DNA of 64,000 nucleotides from Candidatus Methanomethylicaceae archaeon (GCA_026414165.1 JAOAJN010000003.1:1-64000), one strand, 5' to 3'; counted from the stretch's first letter, positions 1 to 10,336 are shown. Made by a program: numbers and translations. Notes: generated by a model not told the origin, from the letters alone.

Positions 1-45
1 AGGGAGATCATAGCAATGCCCCTCCAGAAAAAGTGGTGGGACTGA
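1..45 (+). pseudogene. 3' end of a second copy of the pyruvate-kinase C-terminal domain gene (partial at window edge)
   Basis: The first 45 bases read in frame 1 as the last 14 codons and stop of a protein ending MPLQKKWWD. This is exactly the C-terminus of the protein encoded on the opposite strand at 7244-7858. Identity continues through base 63, past the stop. Whether a full second gene lies upstream cannot be seen. It may be a true duplicate, one end of an inversion, or an assembly edge. It is convergent with the histidine kinase gene that follows. Confidence 0.6.
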
Positions 46-63
46 AAGTAAATAATAAAATTT
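1..63. repeat. Left arm of a 63-bp perfect inverted repeat
   Basis: Bases 1-63 are the exact reverse complement of 7226-7288; the first mismatch is at 64 versus 7225. The match covers the end of the pyruvate-kinase-C-like gene, its stop and 18 bases downstream. The repeat may extend left of the window. The arms bound about 7.16 kb holding the histidine kinase, DMT, QueG-like, radical SAM and ADP-forming synthetase genes. Confidence 0.9.
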
Positions 64-178
64 ATTTTTGATCAAATTGCAGTGTATGCTGTCTGCTAGA
101 TTTATTATTATGCCAATTATCGACTATTTCAATTTAGATAGTATTAAAGATAGGCTTTCTGACACTATGCCCTACACT

Positions 179-2710
179 TTATCTTTTCTGAGGAATTTTG
201 ATAGTAAAAGTCGTTCCTTTTCCAACCTCGCTTTCCACAGATATGGTCCCTCCATGAGCCTCCACGAGCTTCTTCGATACTGCCAGACCAAGTCCCATCC
301 CTTTTGCTTTTGTCGTGAAGAATGGCGTGAATAATCGGTCTAGGATTTCCTTTGGTATTCCAGAGCCAGTATCACCAATCCTTATGACGAAGTGATCTCC
401 TTCAGTATTAGCAGTTATTGTAAGAGTGCCCCCATTTGGCATGGCTTGGATCGCATTTAGTATCAAATTACTACATACCCTCCTGAGGATGTACTCGTCA
501 AGGAATGCAGAGGGTTTTTCGTCCACATTCATTACTACCTTAATGTTAGAAGGGACCTGTTCCACTAACTCTTCTAAGAGCGGTTTTGGATTCATAGGTG
601 TTGGAGCGACTTTCCTCTCCTTGGAAAGGTCCTGCAGGTCTAGCACTATCTTGTTCATGTACCATATCTGTCTGTCCATAATTCTAAGTCTATCGAGGAT
701 TTCAGTCTTTGATTTTGGATCAAAATCAGCCTTCGTGATCTTTTCACTCAAGAGGTATACTATGTTTTTCATGACCTGAAGTGGATTTCGGAGGTCGTGC
801 CCCACCATGATCGCGGTCTGACCTATGGCTGCGAGCCTATCCTTTTCCCTCAACTCCTTGGTCCTCTCCTCAACAAGCTCCTCCAGGTACTTGGAGTACC
901 TCTCGAGCTCCTCCGAGTATTTCCTTATTTGTTCCTCCATCCATTTTCTTTCCGAGATGTCCAAAACTACGCCCTGGTAATGAGTTACCAACCCCTCATC
1001 GTTCTTTCTTACCCAAGTTCTATCGTAAACCCATCGAATATCTCCCCCTGCGGTGACGATTCGGTACTCCTGTGCAAACTCCTCAAGACCCTTTAATGTG
1101 AAGTCTCTCACCTCTTCTGCTACCCTCTCAAGGTCATCGGAATGAATTATATGTGCGTATTTTATCTTCCCACTCGTGAAGTCTTTGGGCATGTAGCCGA
1201 ACTGCTGAATGTTGTTAGACACATACTCCACTGGCCAACCCTCCTCATTCTTCCAAACGAATGCAATGGCAGGGCTCTTGTCGATGATCTCTCCTAACCA
1301 TTTCAATTCCTCAAAAAGCTCTGCAAAGCCAACTTCCAATATCTTCCTTTTTGTAATGTCGGTGATCGACAATATTGCTTCATTGATCTCTGGTACAATG
1401 CCGATAGAGATCAAACTAAATATTATATTCCCGTATTTGTCCTTAATTTTAGCCTCAAATGTAGCCAAACCTCTCTCTTCCATAACCTTTTGATAATTAG
1501 AAAGAAATGAGAGGTAATCCTCATCATTTAGGAGGGCGGCACAATTTATCTTTCCTTCAGCTTCTTCTCTTGTATAGCCTGTAAGTTTTCCAAATAGATT
1601 GTTTGTAAGAGTTATTACCATGTCTTTGTTGACCATTGCAAGAGCAACTCCAGCACTTTCAAATATGTTACGAAACCTATTTTCAGATTCCGTTAACTTC
1701 TGGGTCTCGGCGAGTCTGTTTAACATCTCATCAATAGACCGATCGAGCTCTGAAAGCTCATCGTCGCCCTTCAAAGTCAATCTATCTATTTGTTTTGGAA
1801 CCCTTCTCACGCTTTTGACATAACCTTCTAGTTTCTTTAACTTTGAAAATACTGAAAAATTCATCAATGTGAGTATAACAACTTCTAAAAATATATAGGA
1901 TAAAGTAAATAAAATTAAAAACTGTGTTGCTACAAACCTCCCTTGCTGGTAAAGAATTCTTGGAATTTCGCCTTGGATCGACAGTATCGGTCTGCCATAA
2001 ATATCATTCATAGTAAATGTGCCAGCAACAAATCTCTCGTTTATAGGCTTTACAGTGATCACTCCTGTCGGAAGAGGAGTCGAATCTTTGATTATATGCG
2101 CTGAGGTTTTTACCCCAGCCATGTCCTCAACCCACTGTAGCAGTTTCTCGTCAAAGTACCTTCCGAATATCAAGAAACCTCTGGGCGGACCATCTCTATT
2201 GCTTTTGAGAATGGGTTTTGACACGACCATCATTGGTCCGTTTTCGGTCATGATGAAGCCAGAGGTCCCGGAGCCGACTATTAGTGGAGAGGTGCCCGAG
2301 TGGATCTCATATAGCAGATCGTCTGGTATAACAGACTCCCCCCCTTTGTAGAGGTCTAAAGCCTTGCCAAAAACAACATCATTCGAGGAATTAACGAAGA
2401 GCATTAGATTCACATCAAGAGTTATAAAGGTGTCATCTGGAAGGTTGCTTCGGATATATTCTTCGTTTTTATCAACAATAAACTGGTAGGTATCATCCCA
2501 TGTACTCCAGTCAACCAAGCTTTTCTCTAAATAATCAAATTTCATATTAATTGTGCGAGCAACCTTCTCCATTTCGTCTTCTACTTCTATCGCTTCATTT
2601 TCCAAGAAACCCTTCATTACGAAAGCCTCGATATAAATATGAGTTACTCCTAAGAATAGGAAGGTCGTCACTAAGAAAATGATTAATGTTTTATGCAGGA
2701 CTTTCATCAT
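179..2710 (-). CDS. CHASE4-PAS-PAS sensor histidine kinase
   Basis: Membrane sensor kinase expected to autophosphorylate on His and pass phosphate to a response regulator. Residues 7-29 and about 261-284 are membrane helices enclosing an extracytoplasmic sensor; [11 protein letters not shown] at 67-77 is the CHASE4 signature. Two PAS domains follow (about 340-455 and 470-590), then a charged coiled coil (590-625) and the phosphoacceptor H638 in GHDLRNPLQ. The ATPase domain has an N box at 748-757, DTGSGIP at 780 and GMGLGLA at 804. No response regulator or HTH gene lies nearby, so it is an orphan kinase in this window. The start is the first of two ATGs, with a TATA-like element about 33 nt upstream. 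The ligand is unknown. Confidence 0.93.
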   Translation of the reverse strand: MMKVLHKTLIIFLVTTFLFLGVTHIYIEAFVMKGFLENEAIEVEDEMEKVARTINMKFDYLEKSLVDWSTWDDTYQFIVDKNEEYIRSNLPDDTFITLDVNLMLFVNSSNDVVFGKALDLYKGGESVIPDDLLYEIHSGTSPLIVGSGTSGFIMTENGPMMVVSKPILKSNRDGPPRGFLIFGRYFDEKLLQWVEDMAGVKTSAHIIKDSTPLPTGVITVKPINERFVAGTFTMNDIYGRPILSIQGEIPRILYQQGRFVATQFLILFTLSYIFLEVVILTLMNFSVFSKLKKLEGYVKSVRRVPKQIDRLTLKGDDELSELDRSIDEMLNRLAETQKLTESENRFRNIFESAGVALAMVNKDMVITLTNNLFGKLTGYTREEAEGKINCAALLNDEDYLSFLSNYQKVMEERGLATFEAKIKDKYGNIIFSLISIGIVPEINEAILSITDITKRKILEVGFAELFEELKWLGEIIDKSPAIAFVWKNEEGWPVEYVSNNIQQFGYMPKDFTSGKIKYAHIIHSDDLERVAEEVRDFTLKGLEEFAQEYRIVTAGGDIRWVYDRTWVRKNDEGLVTHYQGVVLDISERKWMEEQIRKYSEELERYSKYLEELVEERTKELREKDRLAAIGQTAIMVGHDLRNPLQVMKNIVYLLSEKITKADFDPKSKTEILDRLRIMDRQIWYMNKIVLDLQDLSKERKVAPTPMNPKPLLEELVEQVPSNIKVVMNVDEKPSAFLDEYILRRVCSNLILNAIQAMPNGGTLTITANTEGDHFVIRIGDTGSGIPKEILDRLFTPFFTTKAKGMGLGLAVSKKLVEAHGGTISVESEVGKGTTFTIKIPQKR

Positions 2711-2738
2711 AGTACACCAGTATGGTGCTGTTCCAAAT

Positions 2739-2746
2739 CTTTATAC
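2739..2746 (-). promoter_or_regulatory. TATA box of the histidine kinase gene
   Basis: On the minus strand this reads GTATAAAG, about 33 nt before the ATG at 2710, giving a leader of only a few bases. A short palindrome, CACCA-GTA-TGGTG (2715-2727), lies between the box and the start and could be an operator; no regulator is known. Confidence 0.45.
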
Positions 2747-2787
2747 AGACAATATTTTACGGTCATTTCATATATATAGAATAAGAT

Positions 2788-3669
2788 TTAGGAGACCAGA
2801 ATAATCCCTGCGCCTATGAGGATCCCACCCGCATATCCTATGGGAGGGATCACTTCTCCCAAGAATATATTTGCGATCACCACTGCCACCACTATCTCAA
2901 AGAGGAGTATGATGCCAGTATTTACCACTGTAAGCTCCCTTAGTGCCCTATAGAAGAGGTAGAAACCGAAGATCGTGCAGACTATCGCCAAGTATATTAT
3001 GGAGGATATCGCGAGCGGAGAGATATTAAAAGTCCAAGTTGATAGGGATAGGAAGGGCATTAGTCCAAGAGTTGAGATGAGGGTCATAGACTCTGTGACT
3101 TCCATAGGGCTCATTCCAAGTTCGGTCGCAGCCCTCTTGTTATATATGTTTGAGTATGCCCAGACAATGCCGCCCAAGAATACGATAAGGTCCCCCAAGA
3201 CAGAACCGCCACTGAGACGTGATATATCTCCTTCGGTCGTTATGAGTGCGACACCAATAAGCCCCAAGAGAATTCCTGCTATTGTCCTAGCAGTCATCTT
3301 CTCATTTAGGAGGTGGGCTGCGAATATTGCCATAAAAACGACGTTCACGTTAACCAATAGTGATGCCTTTGACGCTGTCGTGAGGGTCATCCCGTAAAAT
3401 TCCATTACAAATCCTATGGCGTTGGTTATTCCGAGCACCCATAATATCCTGCTGCGGAAGAGTTTGCGGAGATCTTTTTTAAAGATAATTGAGTAGCATA
3501 GAACTACTAGAGAAGCTATTCCGAACCTTAAAAATACAAATAGGAACGGATCCATCTCTCCAAGTGCAGCCTTTACCACCGGAAAAGAGACGCCCCATAT
3601 AATTGTTGATAGGAGTAGACCAGCAGTAGCGCCCGCTTTCATAAATAACCGTACCCCGAAGAGCTTCAA
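2788..3669 (-). CDS. DMT-superfamily (EamA) transporter
   Basis: A hydrophobic protein of about ten membrane helices arranged as two EamA repeats, each starting with the family's GxxFP/W-type helix (SFPVVKAALGEMDP near residue 30). The length of 293 aa is standard. Family members export metabolites or amino acids; the substrate is not predictable. The first start is a TTG at 3669 with a TATA-like TTTAAATA about 30 nt upstream; an ATG at 3642 would drop nine residues and still keep the first helix. It is convergent with nothing and stands alone. Confidence 0.85.
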   Translation of the reverse strand: MKLFGVRLFMKAGATAGLLLSTIIWGVSFPVVKAALGEMDPFLFVFLRFGIASLVVLCYSIIFKKDLRKLFRSRILWVLGITNAIGFVMEFYGMTLTTASKASLLVNVNVVFMAIFAAHLLNEKMTARTIAGILLGLIGVALITTEGDISRLSGGSVLGDLIVFLGGIVWAYSNIYNKRAATELGMSPMEVTESMTLISTLGLMPFLSLSTWTFNISPLAISSIIYLAIVCTIFGFYLFYRALRELTVVNTGIILLFEIVVAVVIANIFLGEVIPPIGYAGGILIGAGIILVS

Positions 3670-3763
3670 ATGATATTGGAGGAGTTATTCTTTTGAGTTA
3701 TTTAAACAATTGGATGGTGTTTCCCCATCAAGAGGTTGGCTAGGCGGATACTTTTTTGAAAAG

Positions 3764-3786
3764 GATCGGCTAAGAGTAATCCGATC
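3764..3786. other. Hairpin-forming inverted repeat
   Basis: GATCGG (3764-3769) and CCGATC (3781-3786) form a 6-bp stem with an 11-nt loop, downstream of the Fe-S gene stop at 3851 on the minus strand. It has no long U tract on either side, so a terminator role is only possible. The remaining 3670-3850 gap holds the DMT promoter and nothing else I recognise. Confidence 0.3.
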
Positions 3787-3850
3787 ATTCCATTCAATAT
3801 GTTTTTATCGGTTAAGGCTCTCGCAGGACAAAATTCGGAACGCTTTCTCT

Positions 3851-4606
3851 TTACTTACTTTGTATTGGAGAAAGCCAAGTTTTTTCTCCCACAGGGCAGT
3901 TCCTTATGCAAACGCCGCATGCAGATCCCATGTCCCTGAGTTGGTTCCAGTAAACCCAGCACCTCCTCACGTCAGTGCCTCCCTCCACGCTAATCGCTCC
4001 TATCGGGCAAGACCTCACACACTTTTGACATGTATTCGACTGGATCTTCTCTAAGCAAATCTCCCCAGAGAATGCATTTCCTTTAACTAAAGGAGCCTCG
4101 GTGACTATGCTTATCCAGCGCACCCTCGGCCCATATTCCGGAGTCAGCAATACGCCGCATATGCCCTTCTTTCCGAGACCCGCTGCCTCAGCAGCAGCCA
4201 TGTGGTTGAATGATGGAACAAACTTCTGGTAGCCAGCTTCGTACTGCCTCCAGAGCACTTTGTAGTTGTCCGTCTCGGGGAAGTGTATGCTCTCATATCC
4301 GCTTCTCTTAAGAAACTTTGCGACCCCATAAGCCGCGGCGTTTAAACACTCGTTTATTGTATCGTAGTGTTTGCTGTAGATAGTGCTTGGTGTTGTATTG
4401 AGGACATGCTTTATTACAACCATCCCTAGGACGACTACGGACTTCGCTCCCTTTAGGTAGTCTTGCGGACGGTGTCCCTCGGGTGCCGCCTGAAGCAATC
4501 GGTTGAAGGGATCTGCAACGCCAAAGATGTCGGCACCCAAGGATTGTGCATAGTCCCTAACGGACTCTGTAAGCTTCTTTTTATCCCTCACTTTCACTTT
4601 TTGCAT
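3851..4606 (-). CDS. QueG/reductive-dehalogenase-like 4Fe-4S protein
   Basis: A short relative of epoxyqueuosine reductase (QueG). The N-terminal part matches the QueG/DUF1730-type fold that carries cobalamin in QueG (GADIFGVADPF near 24; KGAKSVVVLGM near 52). The C-terminus carries two 4Fe-4S clusters: C193xxC196xxxC200P and C216 with C230xxC233xxxC237P. At 251 aa it lacks the C-terminal extension of true QueG. Probably a soluble corrinoid- or flavin-linked reductase; the substrate is unknown. A second member lies at 33833-34573. Start: the ATG at 4606. Confidence 0.75.
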   Translation of the reverse strand: MQKVKVRDKKKLTESVRDYAQSLGADIFGVADPFNRLLQAAPEGHRPQDYLKGAKSVVVLGMVVIKHVLNTTPSTIYSKHYDTINECLNAAAYGVAKFLKRSGYESIHFPETDNYKVLWRQYEAGYQKFVPSFNHMAAAEAAGLGKKGICGVLLTPEYGPRVRWISIVTEAPLVKGNAFSGEICLEKIQSNTCQKCVRSCPIGAISVEGGTDVRRCWVYWNQLRDMGSACGVCIRNCPVGEKTWLSPIQSK

Positions 4607-4707
4607 TCCCTTCTCTGCATATTATATGTGGCAGCGGCATTAAAAGTGTTGTATAAAATATAATTGCAATTTTGAGCGGGCACTTCCAATAAAATGATCG
4701 GGGCAGG

Positions 4708-5733
4708 TTAGCCGCTTGTAGTTGCAACGAGGATGTTGTCCTTGACCCTCAAAAGCCTAACGTGTAATTCTGCTCCTACAGGAAGCTCTACACCTACCAC
4801 TGTTACGACCCATCTCTTGTCGCGGGTGATCGCAAGACTCTCCCCTTTGAACCAACCCGGCCCAATAACATTTACGGAGATCCTGTCCCATTTGCGGTAA
4901 GGAACTTTGAGGCTAATGGCGGGTCTTATCCCGAAGTCTGACGCCTTGAGTATGAGCTTAGTACCAGTCCTGAGCTCTAGTTCCCTGAGCCTTTTGTAGA
5001 ACTCGTACCAAGTCATGAACCTCATCTCTTTAACCCTTCTTCCGAACTTGTGTCGTTCGCACTTTTGAATGCCCAGCGGCGGACAGTTTCTACCTGCGCC
5101 GAGCTCCTTGGCGAGTCTAATTATCTTTTCCATTTCAAGGTCGTTCAGTGGGTGAACCCAGACAGGCGCAATCAGCAGATCGATTTTAGTGTTTTCGGTG
5201 ATGTACTTTGCCATCTCGATAACTCGGTTTACATTGTAATCGTATGTCCCCGCAAGCCTCTTTGCAAGCAAGGGATCGAGCGCATCGATGGAAAGGTTTA
5301 TCCTGGAAAGTCCCGCATCATCCAAGTCTTCGATTAATTTCTCGTTTAAGAGATGCCCGTGCGTCTGCATTGAGATTGTAGCGACTTCCCTGATTTCGCT
5401 TATTCTATGCACAAGGTCGACTATATTAGGGTAAGTCAGAGGATCTCCCACCGTGTCGATATGTGCCTCAACGCCCTCCCCTTTAATTTTGACGAGATTT
5501 CTTGTCCACTCCAATATATGGTCAAGCTCAACGAGGTACTCAGCCCTTCTCCTCTTGCTCTTTGGTCCAGCGTCCGTTGAGCAGAAGATGCAATTAAGCG
5601 GGCAACATGTTGTGGGTCTAATCTGTAGGACATTCGTTCCCCTGTCGATTATGCCGAAGTACACCGTCCCGACCAAAGGTATATCGTCGGGCACTTTGAA
5701 TAGTTCAACCATCTCCATTCTCCACTTTCCCAT
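4708..5733 (-). CDS. Radical SAM protein with C-terminal TRAM-like domain
   Basis: C44xxxC48xxC51 in the TTCCPLNCIFC segment binds the radical-SAM 4Fe-4S cluster; a (beta/alpha) core follows, with GDPLTYP near 117 and SIDALDP near 188. The last 60 residues (about 280-341) resemble a TRAM RNA-binding beta barrel (GESLAITRDKRWVVTVVG), as in tRNA methylthiotransferases, but the UPF0004 domain of those enzymes is absent. A role in RNA modification is inferred from TRAM only. It is transcribed divergently from the acyl-CoA synthetase gene, only about 70 nt away. An internal ATG eight residues in is an alternative start. Confidence 0.8.
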   Translation of the reverse strand: MGKWRMEMVELFKVPDDIPLVGTVYFGIIDRGTNVLQIRPTTCCPLNCIFCSTDAGPKSKRRRAEYLVELDHILEWTRNLVKIKGEGVEAHIDTVGDPLTYPNIVDLVHRISEIREVATISMQTHGHLLNEKLIEDLDDAGLSRINLSIDALDPLLAKRLAGTYDYNVNRVIEMAKYITENTKIDLLIAPVWVHPLNDLEMEKIIRLAKELGAGRNCPPLGIQKCERHKFGRRVKEMRFMTWYEFYKRLRELELRTGTKLILKASDFGIRPAISLKVPYRKWDRISVNVIGPGWFKGESLAITRDKRWVVTVVGVELPVGAELHVRLLRVKDNILVATTSG

Positions 5734-5802
5734 TTATTAAAAATCCCATAGGTAAGTTTATCTCTATAATTGGGGGGTAAATCTACCATTAGGTGCCATT
5801 AT

Positions 5803-7197
5803 ATGAATGATCTTAAGGCCCTCTTCTCCCCCAAGAGTGTTGCCATAATTGGTGCATCAAGGAACCCAAAGAAGATTGGCTATGAACTTGTGTATAATAT
5901 CATCAGCGGAGGTTACGAGGGAAGAATTTACCTCGTTAACCCTGAGGGGGCAGAGATCATGGGCCTCAAGTCCTACGCCTCGGTAAGACTCATACCTGAA
6001 GATGTGGATCTAGCGGTTATCGCGGTTCCTGCAGTTTATGTCCCCGACATATTGGAAGAGTGTGGAGAGAAGGGTGTAAAGGCAGCGATCGTTATAAGTT
6101 CAGGATTTAGAGAAGTAGGCAATTTTGAACTCGAGGATAAGGTCTTATCGGCGGCGAGGAAGCATGGAATCAGAATGCTCGGTCCGAACGTCTTCGGACT
6201 GTACTATGCACCGTCCAAGATGAATGCCACTTTCGGGCTAGCTCGAGTTTATCCTGGGCGGATCGCGTTCGTGACGCAGAGCGGAGCCCTTGGTATAGCA
6301 ATGATGGGATGGGCAAACTTGTACAAGATCGGTGTTTCCGCCGTGGTAAGCATGGGCAACAAGGCAGACCTTGACGAGGCAGACATGTTAGACTACTTCT
6401 CCTCGGATGAGGAGACCAAGGCAGTACTAATTTACATTGAAGGGGCAAAGGATGGGCGGCGCCTGATGTCCTCGCTCAGGGGCATAACATTGAAGAAGCC
6501 AGTAGTCGTCATCAAGTCGGGGAGAACAGAGAAGGGAGCCTCGGCTGCAGCGTCTCATACGGGCTCTCTTGCGGGCACAGACAGAATTTATGATGTAGCT
6601 TTTAGGCAGGGTGGTGCTCTCCGCGCTATGGACCTGACAGAAGCATTCGATTGGGTCAAGCTGATGACTATGCAGCCACCCCCTACAAATGAGAATTGCA
6701 TAATTATTACAAACGGAGGCGGTGTCGGCGTCATGACAACAGACGCCTGTGAAGAGGCTGGCGTCAACATTATGCCATTACCTGAAGATCTTCAGTTGGA
6801 GTTCAAGAAACTGATGCCGGTCTTTGGGAACTTTAGGAATCCTGTCGACCTGACCGGGCAGGCCTACGAGGATAGTTATTACAGGTCTGTGGAATTGGCA
6901 CTCCGTGATAACAGGATTGGTTCCGTTATCGTCCTGTATTGCCAGACCGCAATTACTGATCCGGTATCCATAGCAAAAGCCATAGCAGATGCCTGTGAAG
7001 GGCAAAGGTTCAGCAAGACTGTGGTGACGAGTTTCGTTGGCGGCGCACAGTGTGAGGAGGCTATGCGAAAACTCGACGAGCTCTCCATACCTTCATATCC
7101 GATCCCTGAGCGTGCGGTGTCGTCTCTGGCAGCATACTACAGGTGGCAGAGGTACAGGTCTATACGGGCAAAAATAGATTCCCAAGAGAAAAGTTAA
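5803..7197 (+). CDS. ADP-forming acyl-CoA synthetase, alpha subunit (orphan)
   Basis: CoA-binding and ligase-CoA domains of the NDP-forming acetyl-CoA synthetase family (ACD), which makes ATP from acyl-CoA, ADP and Pi. The N-terminus has the Rossmann CoA-binding motif (SVAIIGASRNPKKIGYE). SHTGSLAGTD contains the phosphorylated histidine (H252 from this start). At 464 aa it equals the archaeal alpha subunit; the ATP-grasp beta subunit is neither fused nor adjacent. I prefer ATG 5803, preceded by AGGTG seven bases away, over an upstream in-frame TTG at 5770. The beta subunit must be elsewhere in the genome. Confidence 0.88.
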   Translation: MNDLKALFSPKSVAIIGASRNPKKIGYELVYNIISGGYEGRIYLVNPEGAEIMGLKSYASVRLIPEDVDLAVIAVPAVYVPDILEECGEKGVKAAIVISSGFREVGNFELEDKVLSAARKHGIRMLGPNVFGLYYAPSKMNATFGLARVYPGRIAFVTQSGALGIAMMGWANLYKIGVSAVVSMGNKADLDEADMLDYFSSDEETKAVLIYIEGAKDGRRLMSSLRGITLKKPVVVIKSGRTEKGASAAASHTGSLAGTDRIYDVAFRQGGALRAMDLTEAFDWVKLMTMQPPPTNENCIIITNGGGVGVMTTDACEEAGVNIMPLPEDLQLEFKKLMPVFGNFRNPVDLTGQAYEDSYYRSVELALRDNRIGSVIVLYCQTAITDPVSIAKAIADACEGQRFSKTVVTSFVGGAQCEEAMRKLDELSIPSYPIPERAVSSLAAYYRWQRYRSIRAKIDSQEKS

Positions 7198-7225
7198 GGT
7201 CAAATGGGCAGAGGTCTAGGAATAA

Positions 7226-7288
7226 AAATTTTATTATTTACTTTCAGTCCCACCACTTTTTCTGGAGGGGCATTGCTATGATCTCCCT
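7226..7288. repeat. Right arm of the 63-bp perfect inverted repeat
   Basis: This arm is the reverse complement of bases 1-63 with no mismatch. It includes codons 190-204 and the stop of the gene at 7244-7858 plus 18 bases downstream. Beyond 7226 the two flanks diverge at once. Confidence 0.9.
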
Positions 7289-7858
7289 TATCTCGAGACG
7301 CTTTTCATTCTCCTTGGAGAAGACTGTCCCTGGATAAGTTGATCTCACCACTATTGCGGTATCTGCGCCAACCCCGCTCCCTCCAACTCCGATAACGTCC
7401 TTGAAAGGTTCAAGAACCCCGCAGTCCACAGCAGAGAGCACAACCTCAACTGCGACCTTCATTCCCTGCCCAAAAGTGTAGAGGGTCTCCTTGAAAACAG
7501 TCTCAGGGGTCGGAAAACAGTACTTAGAGGTCTCGTATAGGGATCCGTGGAGCACGTAGGGGATCTTGTCCAAAACTATGACGCCCAACCTCTCAAGCTC
7601 ATCTTTAATTTTTGGATCAATGCAGGGGTATTCGTTGCCCCACTCCCTCCTAAATGGACTCTCAGAGACGCATATTATCCGGGCCTCATCTTTAAGTGCC
7701 TTGGCGAACTTCAAAGCAGTAGCTCCGGATGTGCTGGCAACAACAACGTCCCTTATATCACTCCTCTCGATATACTTTGTGACGGCTTCTACCACGAGGT
7801 CGGTATTCTCCTCGCCAGGATTTAGAAAGTAATAAACTTCGCGCATTTTGAATGGCAT
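7244..7858 (-). CDS. Stand-alone pyruvate kinase C-terminal (alpha/beta) domain protein
   Basis: The 204-aa protein matches the PK_C domain alone: TDLVVEAVTKYIERSDIRD near 19, then VVVASTSGATALKFAKAL near 38. It lacks the catalytic TIM barrel of pyruvate kinase. Such single-domain proteins are common in archaea and their function is not established. It is convergent with the ADP-forming synthetase gene (46-nt gap). Its 3' end is the part duplicated at the window start. Start: ATG 7858, with GGTG eight bases upstream. Confidence 0.8.
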   Translation of the reverse strand: MPFKMREVYYFLNPGEENTDLVVEAVTKYIERSDIRDVVVASTSGATALKFAKALKDEARIICVSESPFRREWGNEYPCIDPKIKDELERLGVIVLDKIPYVLHGSLYETSKYCFPTPETVFKETLYTFGQGMKVAVEVVLSAVDCGVLEPFKDVIGVGGSGVGADTAIVVRSTYPGTVFSKENEKRLEIREIIAMPLQKKWWD

Positions 7859-7894
7859 GAAAACACCAGTAAAAAATCTGACGCTCCGCCCTCT

Positions 7895-10270
7895 TTAATT
7901 TTCCTCTTTTTTGGTAGGCGTTCGGTACCTCCTGAGGAGGAGCGAGTTTGAAACTACAGAGACCGAGCTTAAAGACATAGCAAGGGCTGCGATCTCGGGC
8001 CTCAGGACCAGTGAAGGGTAAAGCAACCCAGCAGCAATCGGTATTCCAAGGGCGTTATAGATCAGTGCCCAGAACATATTCTCCTTTATCTTTCTCATGG
8101 TCTTTTTGCTCAGTTCAATGGCGAGCACGACCCCTTCCAAGTCGCCTCCCGTCAAGATAATCTCACCCGCCTCCTTGGCGATCTCTGTACCGCTTCCAAT
8201 GGCTATTCCAACATCTGCTTGGGTGAGGGCGGGAGCGTCATTTATTCCGTCCCCTACCATAGCCACAACTTCGCCCTCTGCTTGGAGTTTTGCTATGACT
8301 CTGGCTTTCTCATCAGGTCTAACGCCTGCCACAAACCTGTCTATTCCCAATGACTTGGCGATAGCCTTTGCAACCCTCTCATTGTCACCAGTCAGCATTA
8401 TCACTTTTAGGCCCATGTTTTTGAGTTTATTCACCACATCCGTTGCCCCATGCTTCGGCTCGTCGAATATACCTATCGCCCCAACAACTCTCCCGTCGTA
8501 GAAAACGACCACGACCGTCATACCTTCTCCTTCCAATTCCCTAATGGCTTCGGGATCGGGAATGTTAATCCCAAGCCTTTCAAAGAAAGCTTTATTTCCA
8601 ACCATTACCTTTCTCTCCAGAATCTTTCCTATCGCGCCCTCACCAGGAGATTCTTCGAATTCATCAAGCTTGTACAGATCCGCCCCCTCGACCGCCTCGA
8701 CGATGGCTTTTGCCAATGGATGTTCAGATCCCTTCTCCAACGAGGCAGCCACCCTTATCACCTCTTTCTCTCCCACACCTGCGAGGTCCACGACCTTCAC
8801 GACCCTAGGTCTTCCCTGCGTAAGGGTACCTGTCTTGTCGAAGACGATCGTCGTCAATTTCCTTACCTTCTCCAGGACTTCACCGCCCTTTATCAGTATG
8901 CCCATCTCAGCACCTTTGCCTAGACCCACCATTATAGCAGTGGGGGTGGCAAGCCCCAAAGCACATGGGCAGGCTATGACAAGGACGGATACAGCCATCA
9001 TGAGCGAAAAACTAACCGTTCTACCTAAGAGGACCCAAGCGACGAATGTTATGAGAGCGATGCCTACGACAGTAGGGACGAAGCGGGATGCGACTCTATC
9101 GGCAAACCTTTGGATCGGCGCCTTCCTAGCCTGTGCCTCTTCAACGAACCTTACGACCTGGGAGATGAAAGTGTCTTTGCCGACCTTTGTCGCCCTTATA
9201 GTGATGAGACCGGTCCTGTTTATGGTACCCCCTATGACGCTATCGCCCTCCTTCTTCTCGACGGGGATACTTTCACCGGTTACCATTGATTCGTCCACCG
9301 TTGCCCTACCCGATACTATTACACCATCAACAGGCACGGATTCGCCAGGTTTTACAATCAGAATATCGCCCACTACTACATCGTCCGTAGCAACCTCTTG
9401 CTCCTTTCCATCTCTCAGGACCCTAGCGGTCTTCGGCCGAAGCTCCATTAGCTTCCTTATGGCGGAGGATGCCCTCGCTTTTGCCATCTCCTCAAGGTAC
9501 CTGCCAAGAAGTACGAAGGTTATCAGTAGCGCGGCCACTTCGTAATAAATGTCTCCATGGCTGAAAAAGGTGTTAAACACGCTGAAGAGGTAAGCCGCGG
9601 AGACGCCAAGAGCGACAAGCACATTCATATCCGAATAGCCTCTTCTGAGGGATTTGTAAGCCCCTGTGTAGAAGCTCCTGCCCCCTACGACCAAGACTGG
9701 GGTGGTGAGTAGGAAGAGCACTAACTCTCTGTTTGGGAAATGCATCATTATCATGCTGATGGCGGTTATTGGTATAGCGAGAGCCAAGCTGACTATAAAT
9801 TCCATCCTGTGCCTTGTTTTCTTTGACTCTGAGTCAAAAGGTAAAGCGTCTTCCTTCAATACAGGGGTGTAGCCCAGATCCCCTATTATATCCTTCAAAC
9901 GTCTCGGGCTAACTGCCTTAGGGTCGTATTCCACGACCACAGTCTTCGTTGCTAGGTTTGCGTTTGCGGCATAGACGCCCTCATATTTCATCAGCTCTTC
10001 CTCAATCTTGGCTATACAGGATGCGCACCTCATGTCATCGACGAAGATTACAGCCCTTTCCATCACCACCTTGTACCCTGCGTCTTCAACGGCTTTTGTA
10101 ATACTTCTGAGGTTGACCTTGTCACCCTCATACTCCACTAAGGCGGAATTTGACCCAAAGCTCACTTCTACATTACTAACGCCGTCTATCTGCCTTATCG
10201 ACTTCTCAATAAGAGAGGCGCATGTTGCACAGTGCATTCCCTCAATTTCCATCACTACTCTCTTTCGCAT
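7895..10270 (-). CDS. copA: Copper-translocating P1B-type ATPase
   Basis: Exports Cu(I) at the cost of ATP. Two N-terminal heavy-metal domains (C14xxC17 and C82xxC85) are followed by eight membrane helices. The CPC motif is at 434-436, the TGES actuator loop near 331, DKTGT with the phosphorylated Asp at 478, the SEHP motif, and GDGINDAP in the hinge. 791 aa is normal for CopA with two metal-binding domains. A TATA-like TTTATAAC lies about 45 nt upstream of ATG 10270. The YHS protein at 11109 is a plausible copper-handling partner. The CPC motif favours Cu+ over Zn/Cd. Confidence 0.95.
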   Translation of the reverse strand: MRKRVVMEIEGMHCATCASLIEKSIRQIDGVSNVEVSFGSNSALVEYEGDKVNLRSITKAVEDAGYKVVMERAVIFVDDMRCASCIAKIEEELMKYEGVYAANANLATKTVVVEYDPKAVSPRRLKDIIGDLGYTPVLKEDALPFDSESKKTRHRMEFIVSLALAIPITAISMIMMHFPNRELVLFLLTTPVLVVGGRSFYTGAYKSLRRGYSDMNVLVALGVSAAYLFSVFNTFFSHGDIYYEVAALLITFVLLGRYLEEMAKARASSAIRKLMELRPKTARVLRDGKEQEVATDDVVVGDILIVKPGESVPVDGVIVSGRATVDESMVTGESIPVEKKEGDSVIGGTINRTGLITIRATKVGKDTFISQVVRFVEEAQARKAPIQRFADRVASRFVPTVVGIALITFVAWVLLGRTVSFSLMMAVSVLVIACPCALGLATPTAIMVGLGKGAEMGILIKGGEVLEKVRKLTTIVFDKTGTLTQGRPRVVKVVDLAGVGEKEVIRVAASLEKGSEHPLAKAIVEAVEGADLYKLDEFEESPGEGAIGKILERKVMVGNKAFFERLGINIPDPEAIRELEGEGMTVVVVFYDGRVVGAIGIFDEPKHGATDVVNKLKNMGLKVIMLTGDNERVAKAIAKSLGIDRFVAGVRPDEKARVIAKLQAEGEVVAMVGDGINDAPALTQADVGIAIGSGTEIAKEAGEIILTGGDLEGVVLAIELSKKTMRKIKENMFWALIYNALGIPIAAGLLYPSLVLRPEIAALAMSLSSVSVVSNSLLLRRYRTPTKKEEN

Positions 10271-10336
10271 GTGTATCGCCTAAAGATCGCGAAGTGAAGT
10301 TTTAACCTTTATTGTTATAAATTGCAATGAGCGATG

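Noticed and set aside
8544-9545. 333-codon open frame opposite copA
   Set aside because: It lies wholly inside copA, is rich in Thr/Ser/Pro as expected for a shadow frame, and has no protein-like motifs.
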